A stretch of DNA of 64,000 bases from JAFAMB01 sp963775805 (GTDB lineage: Bacteria; Verrucomicrobiota; Verrucomicrobiia; Chthoniobacterales; JAFAMB01), in contig CAVZKG010000001.1 in the NCBI GenBank assembly GCA_963775805.1, forward strand, positions 2,108,001 to 2,172,000, given 5' to 3'. The notes under the pieces were generated by a model. That model saw only the letters and a list, made by a program, of their open reading frames with translations, was not told the DNA's origin and did not search any database. This document shows, in pieces, positions 8,202 to 17,807 of this stretch; the first letter of the stretch is position 1, and every line of letters begins with the position of its first letter. The position numbers and the translations under genes were made by a program.

Positions 8202-8316
8202 GAGTTAGTGAACAGGAAATCAGTCTAACGATGCTAGAAAACGATTTAGGTTCGAGTAAAGAGGGCAGGGGCCGAAAAAAAATTTGGTTGTTGTAAATCG
8301 GAAGGCAGTGTATGCG

Positions 8317-8332
8317 TTGTGAACGTTCACAA
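8317..8332. promoter_or_regulatory. Candidate LacI-type operator
   Basis: A perfect 16-bp palindrome, TTGTGAACGTTCACAA, with the central CG typical of LacI-family operators. It lies 115 bp before the lacI-type start and 80 bp before the binding-protein gene, inside the divergent promoter region, so the regulator could control both directions. Confidence 0.7.
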
Positions 8333-8412
8333 AATAACAGATCCCCCAAGCGAAATCAAAAGCACTCCCTCTTTTATTTAATCCCCCCCTGTTTCCGTCA
8401 CCCCCTGAGACT

Positions 8413-9837
8413 ATGATTACCTTGCCCGCAATATTTGCGCCCTTGATTCGCCGACAACATTCGGCTCCCGGCCGTCGCGGCCAGTATCTTCTCCCGTTTG
8501 CCGCCGCCGCACTGACCACGCTCTTTGCAGTCTCTCTGCCGACTGCGTTTGCACAAACTGCAGGCGATTACAAAGCACCGGATTTTTCAAAATTTAAAAT
8601 CGAGGAGGGTCCAATCACGCTCGAGTTCTGGTCCTGGGTTGGCGGACTCGACAACACCGTGAAAGAATTCGAGAAAGCATTTCCGAATATCAAGATCCAC
8701 GTCAACAACGTCGGAGGCGGTCCGGTTGAATACCAGAAGTTGCAGACGGCTCTGAAAGCTGGATCAGGGGCGCCAGACGTTGCGCAAGTCGAGTATGATT
8801 TCCTGCCTTCGTTCATTGTCACGGACGGACTCGCCGATATTGCCCAATACGGCGCTAACGATGTGAAAGAGTTTTTCGTTCCCTGGACTTGGGGGCAGGT
8901 GTCACCAGACGGAAAGACGGTCTACGGAATTCCGCAGGATAGCGGTCCTTTGGCATTGAATTACAACAAGAAAATCTTCGACCAGTATGGCCTGACCGTC
9001 CCGACAACCTGGGATGAATATGCCCAGCAAGCCGAGAAACTCGCGAAAGCAAGCAATGGCAAAGTGAAGATGGGCCACTTCTATCCGACGCAAGCGCCCT
9101 GGTTGATCGGATTGGCTTGGGCAAGCGGAGGAACTCTCTTTAAAGTTCAGGGCGATACCTGGATCCAGACACTTAACAACCCAGCGACTGAGAAGGTATT
9201 AAGCTATTGGAACGACCTTGTGAAGAAAGGCTATGTTTCAACGATCCCCGGCTTTACCGCCGAGTATTACACTGCTCTGGGAAACGGCGAAATTGCCTCT
9301 TCGGTTGAAGCGGCCTGGGGTCCCGGTGTGACTGCGGCTTCCATGAACGACAAAACATCGGGCGAGTGGCGAGCCGCCCCTCTTCCTCAATGGAGCAAAG
9401 ATGAGCCATTCCGCAGCGGCAACTGGGGCGGAAGCGCCGATGTTGTAACCAAACAATCGAAATATCCAAAAGCTGCCACTCTGTTCTCAATCTGGTTAAA
9501 CACCGCCAAAAACCCGGTGCTGGCCAACTGGGTGCAATTCGGAATCTTTCCGGCCTCAACTTCAGGTCTTGCCACGCCAGACCTCAACGCGCCGGACAAG
9601 AATCCCTCCAAATTCTTCGGCGGACAGAATATAGCGGAAATCTACTCCAACGCGTCGAAAGCAGTCAGCGTCGATTTCCAGTGGGCACCCTGGTTCGCGT
9701 TTGCGAACGATAACTTTAACAAACAGATCGACGCGCTTTTCACAGGTAAACTGACTCCAAAACAGGCTCTTGACGCCTGGCAAGAGGAGTCAATGAAGAA
9801 CGCCAAGGCCGACGGCTACGACGTCAAAGGGCAATAA
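8413..9837 (+). CDS. Sugar ABC transporter substrate-binding protein
   Basis: 474 residues. A long positively charged N-region (RRQHSAPGRRGQ) and a hydrophobic core ending in AFAQTAG form a signal peptide, so it acts in the periplasm. The mature part has the cluster-1 binding-protein pattern: ITLEFWSWVGG, FEKAFPNIKIHVNN, LQTALKAGSGAPDVAQVEYDFLPSF, YGIPQDSGPLALNYNKKIFD, and ENWGG-like RSGNWGGSADVV later. It is the first gene of a plus-strand unit with two permeases and, further on, a GH42 beta-galactosidase. The ligand is probably a galactose-containing oligosaccharide by context only. Confidence 0.9.
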   Translation: MITLPAIFAPLIRRQHSAPGRRGQYLLPFAAAALTTLFAVSLPTAFAQTAGDYKAPDFSKFKIEEGPITLEFWSWVGGLDNTVKEFEKAFPNIKIHVNNVGGGPVEYQKLQTALKAGSGAPDVAQVEYDFLPSFIVTDGLADIAQYGANDVKEFFVPWTWGQVSPDGKTVYGIPQDSGPLALNYNKKIFDQYGLTVPTTWDEYAQQAEKLAKASNGKVKMGHFYPTQAPWLIGLAWASGGTLFKVQGDTWIQTLNNPATEKVLSYWNDLVKKGYVSTIPGFTAEYYTALGNGEIASSVEAAWGPGVTAASMNDKTSGEWRAAPLPQWSKDEPFRSGNWGGSADVVTKQSKYPKAATLFSIWLNTAKNPVLANWVQFGIFPASTSGLATPDLNAPDKNPSKFFGGQNIAEIYSNASKAVSVDFQWAPWFAFANDNFNKQIDALFTGKLTPKQALDAWQEESMKNAKADGYDVKGQ

Positions 9838-9880
9838 CGCTCGATTTACACACCAAGGTTCCCGAACTTTTTCTGAGGCG

Positions 9881-10744
9881 ATGCGCTACCGCAAGACCGC
9901 TCTGGTTTTCCTGGCGCCGTTTCTTGCGGTATTCACAGCCTTTTATGTGGCTCCGGTGGTTTATGCAGTCTACCTGAGCCTTTTCATTAAAAAGCGATTC
10001 GGGATCGGCCCTGCAAAAGAAATCTTCGGCGGTGTGGCCAATTATGCTCGGGCCGTTCAGGATTCTGATTTCCTGATCGGCCTGAAGAACATGTTTATGT
10101 TTGGGATCGTCCAGATCCCGGTGATGCTCGGGCTAGCAATTCTGCTTGCACTACTTCTGGATCGCTCCCGTGGTCTCTTCGCGCGATTTTGTCGCACGAT
10201 CTATTTCATGCCGTACGGGATCCCAGTGGCTATCGGAGCCCTTATCTGGGGGTACATGTACGCGCCGAATCTATCTCCCTTTAACCAGATTCTACGCGCC
10301 CTGAATCAACAACCACTCGATTTCCTTTCGCCCGATCTCGTCCTCTTTTCAATCGGTAACATCGTGACCTGGACTTGGACCGGATACAACATGGTGACGC
10401 TCTTTGCCGCGCTCCATAACATTCCAAAACATCTTTACGAGGCCGCCAGAATTGATGGTGCAACAGAATGGAATATGGTTCGGTACATAAAGATTCCTCT
10501 TGTTGTTCCGACGATTCGCCTCCTCTTCATTTTCTCAGTCATCGGCACCTCGCAGCTATTTACCGAGGCACTTGTTCTTCGGCCTATCGGTTATGTGGCC
10601 GATAACATCACTCCCAATCTTTACCTCTATTTAACCGCTGCGCGAGATGCTAACTACTCCTACGCAGGCGCGCTCGCCATCGTAATCGCCGCAGTGATCT
10701 TTCTAATCAGCGGGGCCTTCTTGCGCCAAGCCGGATCTCGATGA
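9881..10744 (+). CDS. Sugar ABC transporter permease (MalF type)
   Basis: 287 residues with about six membrane segments, beginning at TALVFLAPFLAVFTAFYVAPVVYAV. The cytoplasmic EAA loop that docks to the ATPase is seen at YEAARIDGATEWNMVRYIKIPL. It lies 43 bp behind the binding-protein gene and 15 bp ahead of the second permease. No ATPase gene is present in the unit. Confidence 0.92.
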   Translation: MRYRKTALVFLAPFLAVFTAFYVAPVVYAVYLSLFIKKRFGIGPAKEIFGGVANYARAVQDSDFLIGLKNMFMFGIVQIPVMLGLAILLALLLDRSRGLFARFCRTIYFMPYGIPVAIGALIWGYMYAPNLSPFNQILRALNQQPLDFLSPDLVLFSIGNIVTWTWTGYNMVTLFAALHNIPKHLYEAARIDGATEWNMVRYIKIPLVVPTIRLLFIFSVIGTSQLFTEALVLRPIGYVADNITPNLYLYLTAARDANYSYAGALAIVIAAVIFLISGAFLRQAGSR

Positions 10745-10759
10745 CAGAAAAGGAGAAAA

Positions 10760-11647
10760 ATGATAACACCGCGACTCTCTCCTCCTCCAAAGTCCAACAG
10801 CAAAATCACGGAGCTTGGATTTCGTTACGCGATTTTTGCAATTTTTCTTCTCTATTGTATTATGCCCGCCCTCTGGCTTTTGGCGGCGATGACCAAGGAC
10901 AACGCCCAGATCTTTACCACTTTCGGACTTTGGTTCGCTGCCCCGCTGCATCTCCTTGAAAATGTCCAAGGTTTGTTCGCCTATCGAGACGGAATATTCA
11001 TTCGATGGTTTGGGAACTCATTCGTCTACGCCACAACCATCTCAGTCATCACCACCCTCATTTGCGCACTGGGAGGCTATTCCTTTGCAAAGTACGATTT
11101 TCAAGGAAAAAAGCTGCTTTTCAACTTCATCATCGCAACGGTCACAGTGCCGTCGACCGCCTTGGTTCTTCCGCTTTTTCTGATGCTGAACAAGCTTGGA
11201 ATGCTCAACACAATGTGGGGTGTGATTCTCCCGAGTCTCGTGAATCCGTTCGGCCTCTATCTGATGCGAATCTTCTGGGAGACTTCGTTTCCAACGGAAT
11301 TACTGGAAGCCGCGCGAATCGATGGAGCGAGCGAAATTCGAATATTCTGGAGAATCGGTATGCCGCTGGTGTTGTCCGGACTGGTGACAGTTGCTCTGCT
11401 GAGTTTTGTCGGCGCCTGGAATAATTTCTTTCTGCCATTGATCATTTTGAGCGACGATCACCTCTTTCCTCTGACCCTCGGTCTGAATGTTTGGAACACC
11501 GTTAGCCACGCCTCAGGAGGAGGCAAACCAGTTTACAATTTAATTGCTCTTGGTTCATTTCTCAGTGTCGTGCCGTTGCTCCTGGCGTTTATTCTACTCG
11601 GGCGCTATTGGCGCCAGGGATTGACAGCAGGCGCCACAACCGGATAA
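10760..11647 (+). CDS. Sugar ABC transporter permease (MalG type)
   Basis: 295 residues. The ATG at 10760 follows a strong ribosome binding site (AAAAGGAGAAAA). Six membrane segments; the first is IFAIFLLYCIMPALWLLAAM. The EAA loop reads LLEAARIDGASEIRIFWRIGMPL. It pairs with the preceding MalF-type permease to form the membrane channel of the importer. A strong hairpin follows the stop codon. Confidence 0.92.
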   Translation: MITPRLSPPPKSNSKITELGFRYAIFAIFLLYCIMPALWLLAAMTKDNAQIFTTFGLWFAAPLHLLENVQGLFAYRDGIFIRWFGNSFVYATTISVITTLICALGGYSFAKYDFQGKKLLFNFIIATVTVPSTALVLPLFLMLNKLGMLNTMWGVILPSLVNPFGLYLMRIFWETSFPTELLEAARIDGASEIRIFWRIGMPLVLSGLVTVALLSFVGAWNNFFLPLIILSDDHLFPLTLGLNVWNTVSHASGGGKPVYNLIALGSFLSVVPLLLAFILLGRYWRQGLTAGATTG

Positions 11648-11654
11648 ACCGCCG

Positions 11655-11694
11655 AGCCCGAAAATCTCACGAGTGCTAGTGAGATTTTCGGGCT
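11655..11694 (+). terminator. Stop-proximal hairpin, copy A
   Basis: A perfect 16-bp stem, AGCCCGAAAATCTCAC paired with its exact complement at 11679-11694, loop of 8. It starts 8 nt behind the permease stop. There is no T tract after it on either strand, so it may be an mRNA-end or processing structure and not a simple terminator. Related hairpins occur at 37410-37451, 57532-57577 and 60928-60972. Confidence 0.6.
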
Positions 11695-11784
11695 AAAAAG
11701 CCGCTTAGAACGCGACTCGGACGAATAACCGAATCTAGGTAGTAAGCAAACTAGCCGCTCGAACTTCTCGTCTTATCTCCTCTT

Positions 11785-13749
11785 ATGTCAACCATCTCAA
11801 CACCCTCCCTTGGCGTCTGCTATTACCCGGAACAGTGGGCCCGTGAAAAATGGCCGTCAGACCTCGATGAAATGCGGGATCTGGGTATCCGGTATATCCG
11901 CGTCGGTGAATTTGCGTGGAGTTGTCTCGAACCGAACCCGGGCAATTACCAGTTCGATTGGTTGAAAGAGGTTCTTGATCTCGCACACGAGAGGCAACTC
12001 TCGATCGTCCTTTGCACACCGACTCCGACGCCGCCTAAATGGCTCGTCGATCAGATGCCGGATATGCTTCCCGTCACCTCGAACGGTTCACCAAAGAAAT
12101 TCGGGTCCCGGCGGCACTACTGTTTTTCGCACGAGGGTTTTCGGAAAGAATGCCAACGAATCGTTGCTCAGATTGCGCAGACGTTTGGCCTTCATCCAGC
12201 CGTCGCAGCTTGGCAAACCGACAATGAATACGGCTGCCACGACACGGTTTTGAGTTATTCGGACGCGGCGCTCAATGCGTTCCGAATCTGGTTGAATCGC
12301 AAGTACCAATCGATCGAAACGCTGAATCGAGCATGGGGAAATCGTTTTTGGAGTATGGAATATCGGAGCTTTGATGAAATCGAACTTCCAAACTTAACCG
12401 TCACCAATCCGAATCCGAGCCACGAACTCGATTTCAGGCGCTTTTCTTCTGATCAGGTAAAAAGTTTCAACCGGCTTCAGGTTGATATTATTCGCCAGTA
12501 TTCGCCGGGACGAACCATTCTGCACAATTTCATGGGTAGATTCCTGGACTTCGATCATTTTGATGTGTCGGAAGATCTCGACGCAGCCGGTTGGGATTCT
12601 TATCCACTCGGATTCTTAACCCAGATCAAAGTGCCAGAGGCGCACAAGCTTCGATACCTTCGGACGGGAGATCCGGATTTGATCGCGTTTCACCACGATT
12701 TGTACCGAACCTGCGGCCACGGTCGATGGTGGATCCTCGAACAGCAGCCGGGACCGGTGAACTGGGCTCCCTACAATCCTTCTCCCGCCCCGGGAATGGT
12801 TCGAAGCTGGACCCACGAGGCGTTCGCACATGGCGCAGAGGTTGTTAGTTATTTTCGCTGGCGCCAGGCACCATTCGCACAGGAGCAAATGCATACTGGG
12901 TTGCACCTCCCAAACGGTGAATCTGACACCGCAGTCCTCGAAGTGCGTCAAACCGTTCAAGAACTTTCGCGGCTACAATTCGAAACCGTGAAAAAGTCGA
13001 AAGTTGCGATTGTCTACGATTACGAAGCTGCGTGGACACTTCAGATCCAGCCGCAAGGTGAGGATTTCCATTACTTGGAAATTGTCCTTCGGTTCTACCA
13101 TTCGCTGCGACGTCTCGGTTTGAACGTGGATGTTATCTCCACCAAATCGGCGCTTGAATCATATAATCTCGTGGTAGTGCCGCCGTTGCCGATTTTACGC
13201 CCTGAGTTTTTGGAAAGACTCACAGGTCTCCACGGTCACGTTCTGATCGCACCTCGAACCGGATCAAAAACTGCCGACTTTCATATTCCTCTTAACTTAC
13301 CTCCCGGCGGCTTGCAGGACCTTATTCCTCTCACGATCGTGCGGGTCGAGTCCCTGCCACCAGGTGCACCCATTTCAGTCACCTGGAACTCAGCTCACTA
13401 CCAATGCGATCGCTGGTTGGAGCATGTTCGCTCAACTATCGATCCGTTTATCCGGACTGATACAGGTCATGGAATCGCTTACCTTCACAACAAGATTTGT
13501 TACTTGGCCGCTCTACCGACCCAATCGCTTCTAAACGCAATTGTCGAGGACCTCGTCACCACAGAAGAGTTGCCAATAGAAATTTTGCACGGTGACGTTC
13601 GCGCCCGCGATAGAGGTCGGCTTCGATACTATTTCAACTACGGTCCCCAACCGGTTACACTGGATACTCCCGCCCATGCGAACTTCGTCCTGGGTGGTCG
13701 TGAATTGCCAACAGCAGGAGTCAGCATCCTGGAGCGGGGCGCAAAATAA
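11785..13749 (+). CDS. GH42 beta-galactosidase
   Basis: 654 residues without a signal peptide, so it is probably cytoplasmic and acts on imported galactosides. The TIM-barrel domain starts GVCYYPEQW; the acid/base Glu148 lies in WQTDNEYGCH and the nucleophile Glu319 in WWILEQQPGPVNW, both in the usual GH42 contexts. The trimerisation domain (VAIVYDYEAAWTLQIQP) and a short C-terminal beta domain follow, giving the usual length for the family. It sits downstream of the importer and probably hydrolyses its cargo. Substrate may be beta-1,4-galactan or arabinogalactan fragments. Confidence 0.93.
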   Translation: MSTISTPSLGVCYYPEQWAREKWPSDLDEMRDLGIRYIRVGEFAWSCLEPNPGNYQFDWLKEVLDLAHERQLSIVLCTPTPTPPKWLVDQMPDMLPVTSNGSPKKFGSRRHYCFSHEGFRKECQRIVAQIAQTFGLHPAVAAWQTDNEYGCHDTVLSYSDAALNAFRIWLNRKYQSIETLNRAWGNRFWSMEYRSFDEIELPNLTVTNPNPSHELDFRRFSSDQVKSFNRLQVDIIRQYSPGRTILHNFMGRFLDFDHFDVSEDLDAAGWDSYPLGFLTQIKVPEAHKLRYLRTGDPDLIAFHHDLYRTCGHGRWWILEQQPGPVNWAPYNPSPAPGMVRSWTHEAFAHGAEVVSYFRWRQAPFAQEQMHTGLHLPNGESDTAVLEVRQTVQELSRLQFETVKKSKVAIVYDYEAAWTLQIQPQGEDFHYLEIVLRFYHSLRRLGLNVDVISTKSALESYNLVVVPPLPILRPEFLERLTGLHGHVLIAPRTGSKTADFHIPLNLPPGGLQDLIPLTIVRVESLPPGAPISVTWNSAHYQCDRWLEHVRSTIDPFIRTDTGHGIAYLHNKICYLAALPTQSLLNAIVEDLVTTEELPIEILHGDVRARDRGRLRYYFNYGPQPVTLDTPAHANFVLGGRELPTAGVSILERGAK

Positions 13750-13755
13750 GGATAC

Positions 13756-15570
13756 TTATTCTCCACCGCCGATCCGCGTAAATACAGAGCGATCTGCTAG
13801 ACTCCGGATTATCTCCAGGTTCCCACCTTCAGGACCTCCCACCTCCGCCTGGACCTGCCATGCGCCGTTTGTTTCCGCCGCGCTGATCTGGCTGGCAAGC
13901 GCATCCGCGAGCAACGACTTCCAGGCGCTTTCATTCGCGCAATGATAAGCGATTATTAATATGCCAATTTTAAGATGCGTCGCCGTAAACCTAACGGGAT
14001 TGGCCGCACTCCCCTGATAATGGTAAGCAGTCAATCTGGCGGCTCCATAACTCACGCCGCCGGCATCCGATTGCAAGACCATCTGCGGGCTTACGCCATT
14101 GAGTGCGTCCACACTAAACATTCTGATCAACACAGCCGACGTGTTCTCCCGCACCCCAATCCACGATCCTGTCTTCACTGCATATTGAATCGGCCGACTC
14201 AAATCAACGCTCTTTCCGTTGATCGAAATCGAATTCGCCTGTACGGGAAGCAGAATATTCGTTGCCAGGTTGGAGATTGAACCGCCCTGCGACGGATTCA
14301 AATCGAGAAGCGTAAGGAGCATACCTAATTTTTGAACTGAAGCGGGATTTAACGCCAAATGATCCGGTTTCAGATGGCCTTCAGAATCTGGTGAGACAAC
14401 CAGCCCATAAGGCGCATTGTAAATGTCCGGAACGATTGAGATGTCTGGGAATTTCTGTTTTGTGGTCGCAAGCTTGAGGTTAATCAATTTATCCTGCGGT
14501 CCATAACTCGCACTCGCGCTGCCTAAGGCAAAATCACTGGTTACCCAATTCTCCCTGTCTCCGTTCGGCAGCGTCCCGCTTGTTTGAACAATCCATTTGG
14601 ACGAATTATTTGAGACTCCCGGAAGCGCATTCCAATTAGGATGATATCCCGCGCTGGCAAGCCCGTTTTCGATGACGTAAACCTGCCCCATCTCGACCAG
14701 GTTCACATCGGTCGTATACCAGCTGTTCAATCCTTCTGTCCAAAGGTAGTAAAGAATAGCGCCACGACCATAAAGAAAGTCATAGTCACGACTGTGCGCC
14801 CCAGAGACATCTTGCTGACCGTAAAAATAATTCGCCTTAACATCGGTCCAAAACTCGTTGAGGATGTTCTGAAACGTGACGTGCATGGACGGTTCGGTCG
14901 CATAGAGGAACCCCATGACGAGCGAATCCAGATCGATACTGTAGTAGGTGGGCGCCCCGTATTCATAAATTCCCGTTCCCTGCGTATAGGCAACCCATTC
15001 TTGGATCGCCTCGGTTCCCGCGTTGATAGCTGTCGTGTTTCCAACCGACTGACCGATCAGGAGCAGACTCACGGCATCCATCAGGTAAATATTCGTGTAC
15101 GTCACAGCGACATTCCTGCGTAGCAGCGCGCTGATCACCCCCTGCATGTGAGTCTGCATTTCCGATTGAAAGCTCGCTGGAAACAACTGCCGATAGTGAA
15201 TCCAGATTGGCCCTAACGCTTGCGCAGTGTAGTCGTCGGCATTTTCGTCGGTGACCGCGCTCGAATTGTAATACCAGGGGAAGCTGCCGTAGGTCGCACT
15301 GGTTGGATCAATGTTCTGGACCGAGAACGCTAAGGTGAGAAGTTTCTGCGCCGCCGACGGATTCCCGCCGGCTGCCAATATCGCTAGGGCCGAGTTGGTC
15401 AGATCGCGCGTCGCTATGATGCTTCCATTTGGGATGTCGTCGTTCAGAATAGTTAGAGCCCTTGCCAGTAGCGCCTCCTCCAACGTGCTAAGCGGCGTGG
15501 CTGCTTTTAACGGCTCGCAGAGAGCCAATCCAACGACGATGATCGCTCCAAAAAAAACAGTCCGGACCAT
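13756..15570 (-). CDS. Secreted protein of unknown function, probably an alpha/alpha-toroid carbohydrate-active protein
   Basis: 604 residues from the ATG at 15570, which gives a clean signal peptide (MVRTVFFGAIIVVGLALCEPLKAA); the longer start at 15615 adds 15 residues in front of it. The first 330 residues are helix-rich with repeated aromatic and small residues (LPWYYNSS-like FPWYYNSS, AQALGPIWIHYRQLFP, YEYGAPTYYSIDLDSLVMGF, YLWTEGLNSW), as in helical toroids of polysaccharide lyases and heparinase-like enzymes; the rest is beta-rich. I do not recognise a specific family. It is convergent with the GH42 gene, with only 6 bp between. Confidence 0.6.
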   Translation of the reverse strand: MVRTVFFGAIIVVGLALCEPLKAATPLSTLEEALLARALTILNDDIPNGSIIATRDLTNSALAILAAGGNPSAAQKLLTLAFSVQNIDPTSATYGSFPWYYNSSAVTDENADDYTAQALGPIWIHYRQLFPASFQSEMQTHMQGVISALLRRNVAVTYTNIYLMDAVSLLLIGQSVGNTTAINAGTEAIQEWVAYTQGTGIYEYGAPTYYSIDLDSLVMGFLYATEPSMHVTFQNILNEFWTDVKANYFYGQQDVSGAHSRDYDFLYGRGAILYYLWTEGLNSWYTTDVNLVEMGQVYVIENGLASAGYHPNWNALPGVSNNSSKWIVQTSGTLPNGDRENWVTSDFALGSASASYGPQDKLINLKLATTKQKFPDISIVPDIYNAPYGLVVSPDSEGHLKPDHLALNPASVQKLGMLLTLLDLNPSQGGSISNLATNILLPVQANSISINGKSVDLSRPIQYAVKTGSWIGVRENTSAVLIRMFSVDALNGVSPQMVLQSDAGGVSYGAARLTAYHYQGSAANPVRFTATHLKIGILIIAYHCANESAWKSLLADALASQISAAETNGAWQVQAEVGGPEGGNLEIIRSLADRSVFTRIGGGE

Positions 15571-15841
15571 TCGACACTTCACCCTCTTCTCCTCCATGAG
15601 TAGCACGCTTGGCACGCATCAAACCAAAACCAAACGCAGGCAAATCTCTAAGATCTCGATAACCTATATAGGCTTCATAATGAATGGCAATACAAGAAAT
15701 ACAATATTTCTGATTATGCCGTCGAACACGGAATTGGCCCAAATCGCCGATCCCAATGTGAATTTCGCCCTGGTTGTTTTGGTTCCCCTGACCGAAGAGT
15801 GCTGATGTCTTTTCGGTACGAAAGCTGCTAAAGTTTGTCCC

Positions 15842-16603
15842 GTGACTAATGATGATTCAAAGGGAAATAGCACAATGCCAAGCCATCCAGATGCCCTCGG
15901 TCGCTTCAAGGCTCTCGTGGCCGGAACACCGCTGCTGGGCGCGGCCGCACGCTCATTTGTACGAATCCCAGTAATCGAAGAATTACGACGTCGCTTCGGG
16001 TTTCGAGGCTCCTCCTCCTATTGGGAAGATCGCTACAAGCAGGGAGGCACCTCCGGGTCCGGTTCATTCGGGCGCCTTGCGGAGTTCAAAGCGGAGGTTG
16101 TAAACGATTTCGTCGAGAGAAACGGGATTCAAACCGTTATCGAATTTGGCTGTGGCGACGGCGCTCAGTTGGCTCTCGCGCGGTACCCGCATTATGTGGG
16201 AATTGACGTGGCGGAAGGATCGATTTTAACCTGCCGTGGACGCTTTAAAGGGGATAACGCGAAAAGTTTCTATCTCGCAAGCCGGATCCCGCCGGATTTA
16301 GGAAGTTTCGATCTGGTCCTTTCGCTCGACGTCATCTACCATTTGGTTGAAGACGAGGTTTTTGACGCCTACATGCGCTCGCTGTTCGCGCATGCCGACC
16401 GGTTTGTAGCGATTTACTCCAGCAATAAGCTTGAACCGAGCGACGCACCACATGTCCGGCATCGTGCGTTTACGCAGTGGATCGAGCTTCATGCACCGGC
16501 ATGGAAACAGTCCGGATTTGTCCCAAACATTTATCCGCACGACCCGGTAAGACCTGGAGATACCTCTTTCGCCGATTTTTACTTTTTTGAGCGAATCCAA
16601 TAA
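15842..16603 (+). CDS. Class I SAM-dependent methyltransferase
   Basis: 253 residues with a GTG start. Motif I is VIEFGCGDGAQLALA with the acidic end of the second strand at YVGIDVAEG; later FDLVLSLDVIYHLVED matches motif post-I/II of class I enzymes. The N-terminal SYWEDRYKQGGTSGSGSFGRLAEFKAE block is common in methyltransferases that act on surface glycans or on nodulation-type sugars, but the substrate is not known. Alone between two secreted-protein genes on the other strand. Confidence 0.85.
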   Translation: MTNDDSKGNSTMPSHPDALGRFKALVAGTPLLGAAARSFVRIPVIEELRRRFGFRGSSSYWEDRYKQGGTSGSGSFGRLAEFKAEVVNDFVERNGIQTVIEFGCGDGAQLALARYPHYVGIDVAEGSILTCRGRFKGDNAKSFYLASRIPPDLGSFDLVLSLDVIYHLVEDEVFDAYMRSLFAHADRFVAIYSSNKLEPSDAPHVRHRAFTQWIELHAPAWKQSGFVPNIYPHDPVRPGDTSFADFYFFERIQ

Positions 16604-16642
16604 ACCGACTGCAGCCGATTCGGAACCGATTCCTCAAAGCAC

Positions 16643-17692
16643 TTAACCGTGGAATTGGCGCCTATAGATCGCTTCTCCATTGGATACTTTCTGTGCAAGC
16701 TGCTCGAAACCAGGATCTCCACCGATTACCGACCAACCGTAGAATGCGCGATAGACCTCGGAATAGCTGATCTTTTTGACAACGCCGTTGCGGCTTATTT
16801 CCTGGCCAGAACCGACCCTCGTGTTGCCTGTCGTATCGAGAGTGCCGTCCTCGCGTACCCGGCTTGCCAGCCAGGCGTTACCTTTACTCAGCATCTCACG
16901 CAGTGACTGCTTGAGTTGATCGTCGGCTACGAGATCATAGTACCTCTCTGCGAAAACCAACCCGACTGATTGATAGTTACAATCATACCCGCCCTTCTCC
17001 GGGTTGATTCCTGATCCATCCTGCAAACTGATCCCTTCCCGGATATAATCCTTTGACCGATCGATCAGCGGCTGATTTGCACAGAGCACACCGGCTTCGC
17101 CCAACGCTGCCGCCACCAGATAACGTCGATGAGTGTAAGGCGCATTGTGCTTGCGCCCCAGAGCTTCGACAGGAGGTTGAATCATCCAAAGCGCAGCCGC
17201 CTGTATGCGCGGTTTCAACCAATCGATGTCCGACTGGTATTTTGACGCATACTGACTTGCTTCAAGTATCAAACAGGCATAAGCAGACGCTTCCACAAAA
17301 AAGGAAGTGCTATGAAATGAATCGGGGCAATTGAATGAACCGTCAGGTTGTTGTTGCGCGAAGCCCCAATGCAAAATCTTAAGTCCACGTTCAATCGCAT
17401 TGGTATCGCCCTGGGAAATTCCCCCAACGATTGCATCCGCCCCATAGCGCTGTTCTTCAATGTACCATTGCCCGGTATGGCTTTGATCCCATTGGATGTT
17501 CACCGGGCTATATGCCCCAGACTGCGCCGGATCGGGAGCGAGACGATCCACGCGGCGATATGCCGTGCTCTTCATGAAGTCGCTCGTTTCTATCCTTAGG
17601 TCATCGGCCAGGGATGCCAGACAGTCGTGAAAAGAGAAAACGAGAGAAGCAACGATTATTCCGCCGCTCTTTGCAATAGATGAGGCTCGCAC
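16643..17692 (-). CDS. Secreted helical-toroid-like protein of unknown function
   Basis: 349 residues. N-terminal signal (SIAKSGGIIVASLVFSFHDCLASLADD). The rest is built from helical hairpins with aromatic and Gly residues, e.g. WYIEEQRYGADAIVGG, ILHWGFAQQQPDGSFNCPDSFHSTSFFVEASAYACLIL, RRYLVAAALGEAGVL and YQSVGLVFAERYYDLV, which is the look of (alpha/alpha)6 enzymes such as alginate lyases, but no catalytic signature could be assigned. It ends before the GT39-like gene that starts the next operon; the gap between is 115 bp, with the same strand, so it may be co-transcribed with the glycan operon as its last gene. Confidence 0.55.
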   Translation of the reverse strand: MRASSIAKSGGIIVASLVFSFHDCLASLADDLRIETSDFMKSTAYRRVDRLAPDPAQSGAYSPVNIQWDQSHTGQWYIEEQRYGADAIVGGISQGDTNAIERGLKILHWGFAQQQPDGSFNCPDSFHSTSFFVEASAYACLILEASQYASKYQSDIDWLKPRIQAAALWMIQPPVEALGRKHNAPYTHRRYLVAAALGEAGVLCANQPLIDRSKDYIREGISLQDGSGINPEKGGYDCNYQSVGLVFAERYYDLVADDQLKQSLREMLSKGNAWLASRVREDGTLDTTGNTRVGSGQEISRNGVVKKISYSEVYRAFYGWSVIGGDPGFEQLAQKVSNGEAIYRRQFHG

Positions 17693-17807
17693 AGGTTGTT
17701 TCCTTCCTTGTTAGATCGATTTCTTCCTACAAGCCGCTCTATGAGCGGCTCTACCGCGCGAAAATCGTACGAGCACTTTGCCTCGCAAGATCTTGGGCCC
17801 GCGGTTG

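Noticed and set aside
11655..11694. Classical intrinsic terminator
   Set aside because: The stem is strong but no T tract follows on either strand; retained only as a 3'-end hairpin.
14641..15123. Plus-strand open frame of 160 codons
   Set aside because: It lies opposite the secreted protein at 13756-15570, which has a signal peptide and regular helices.
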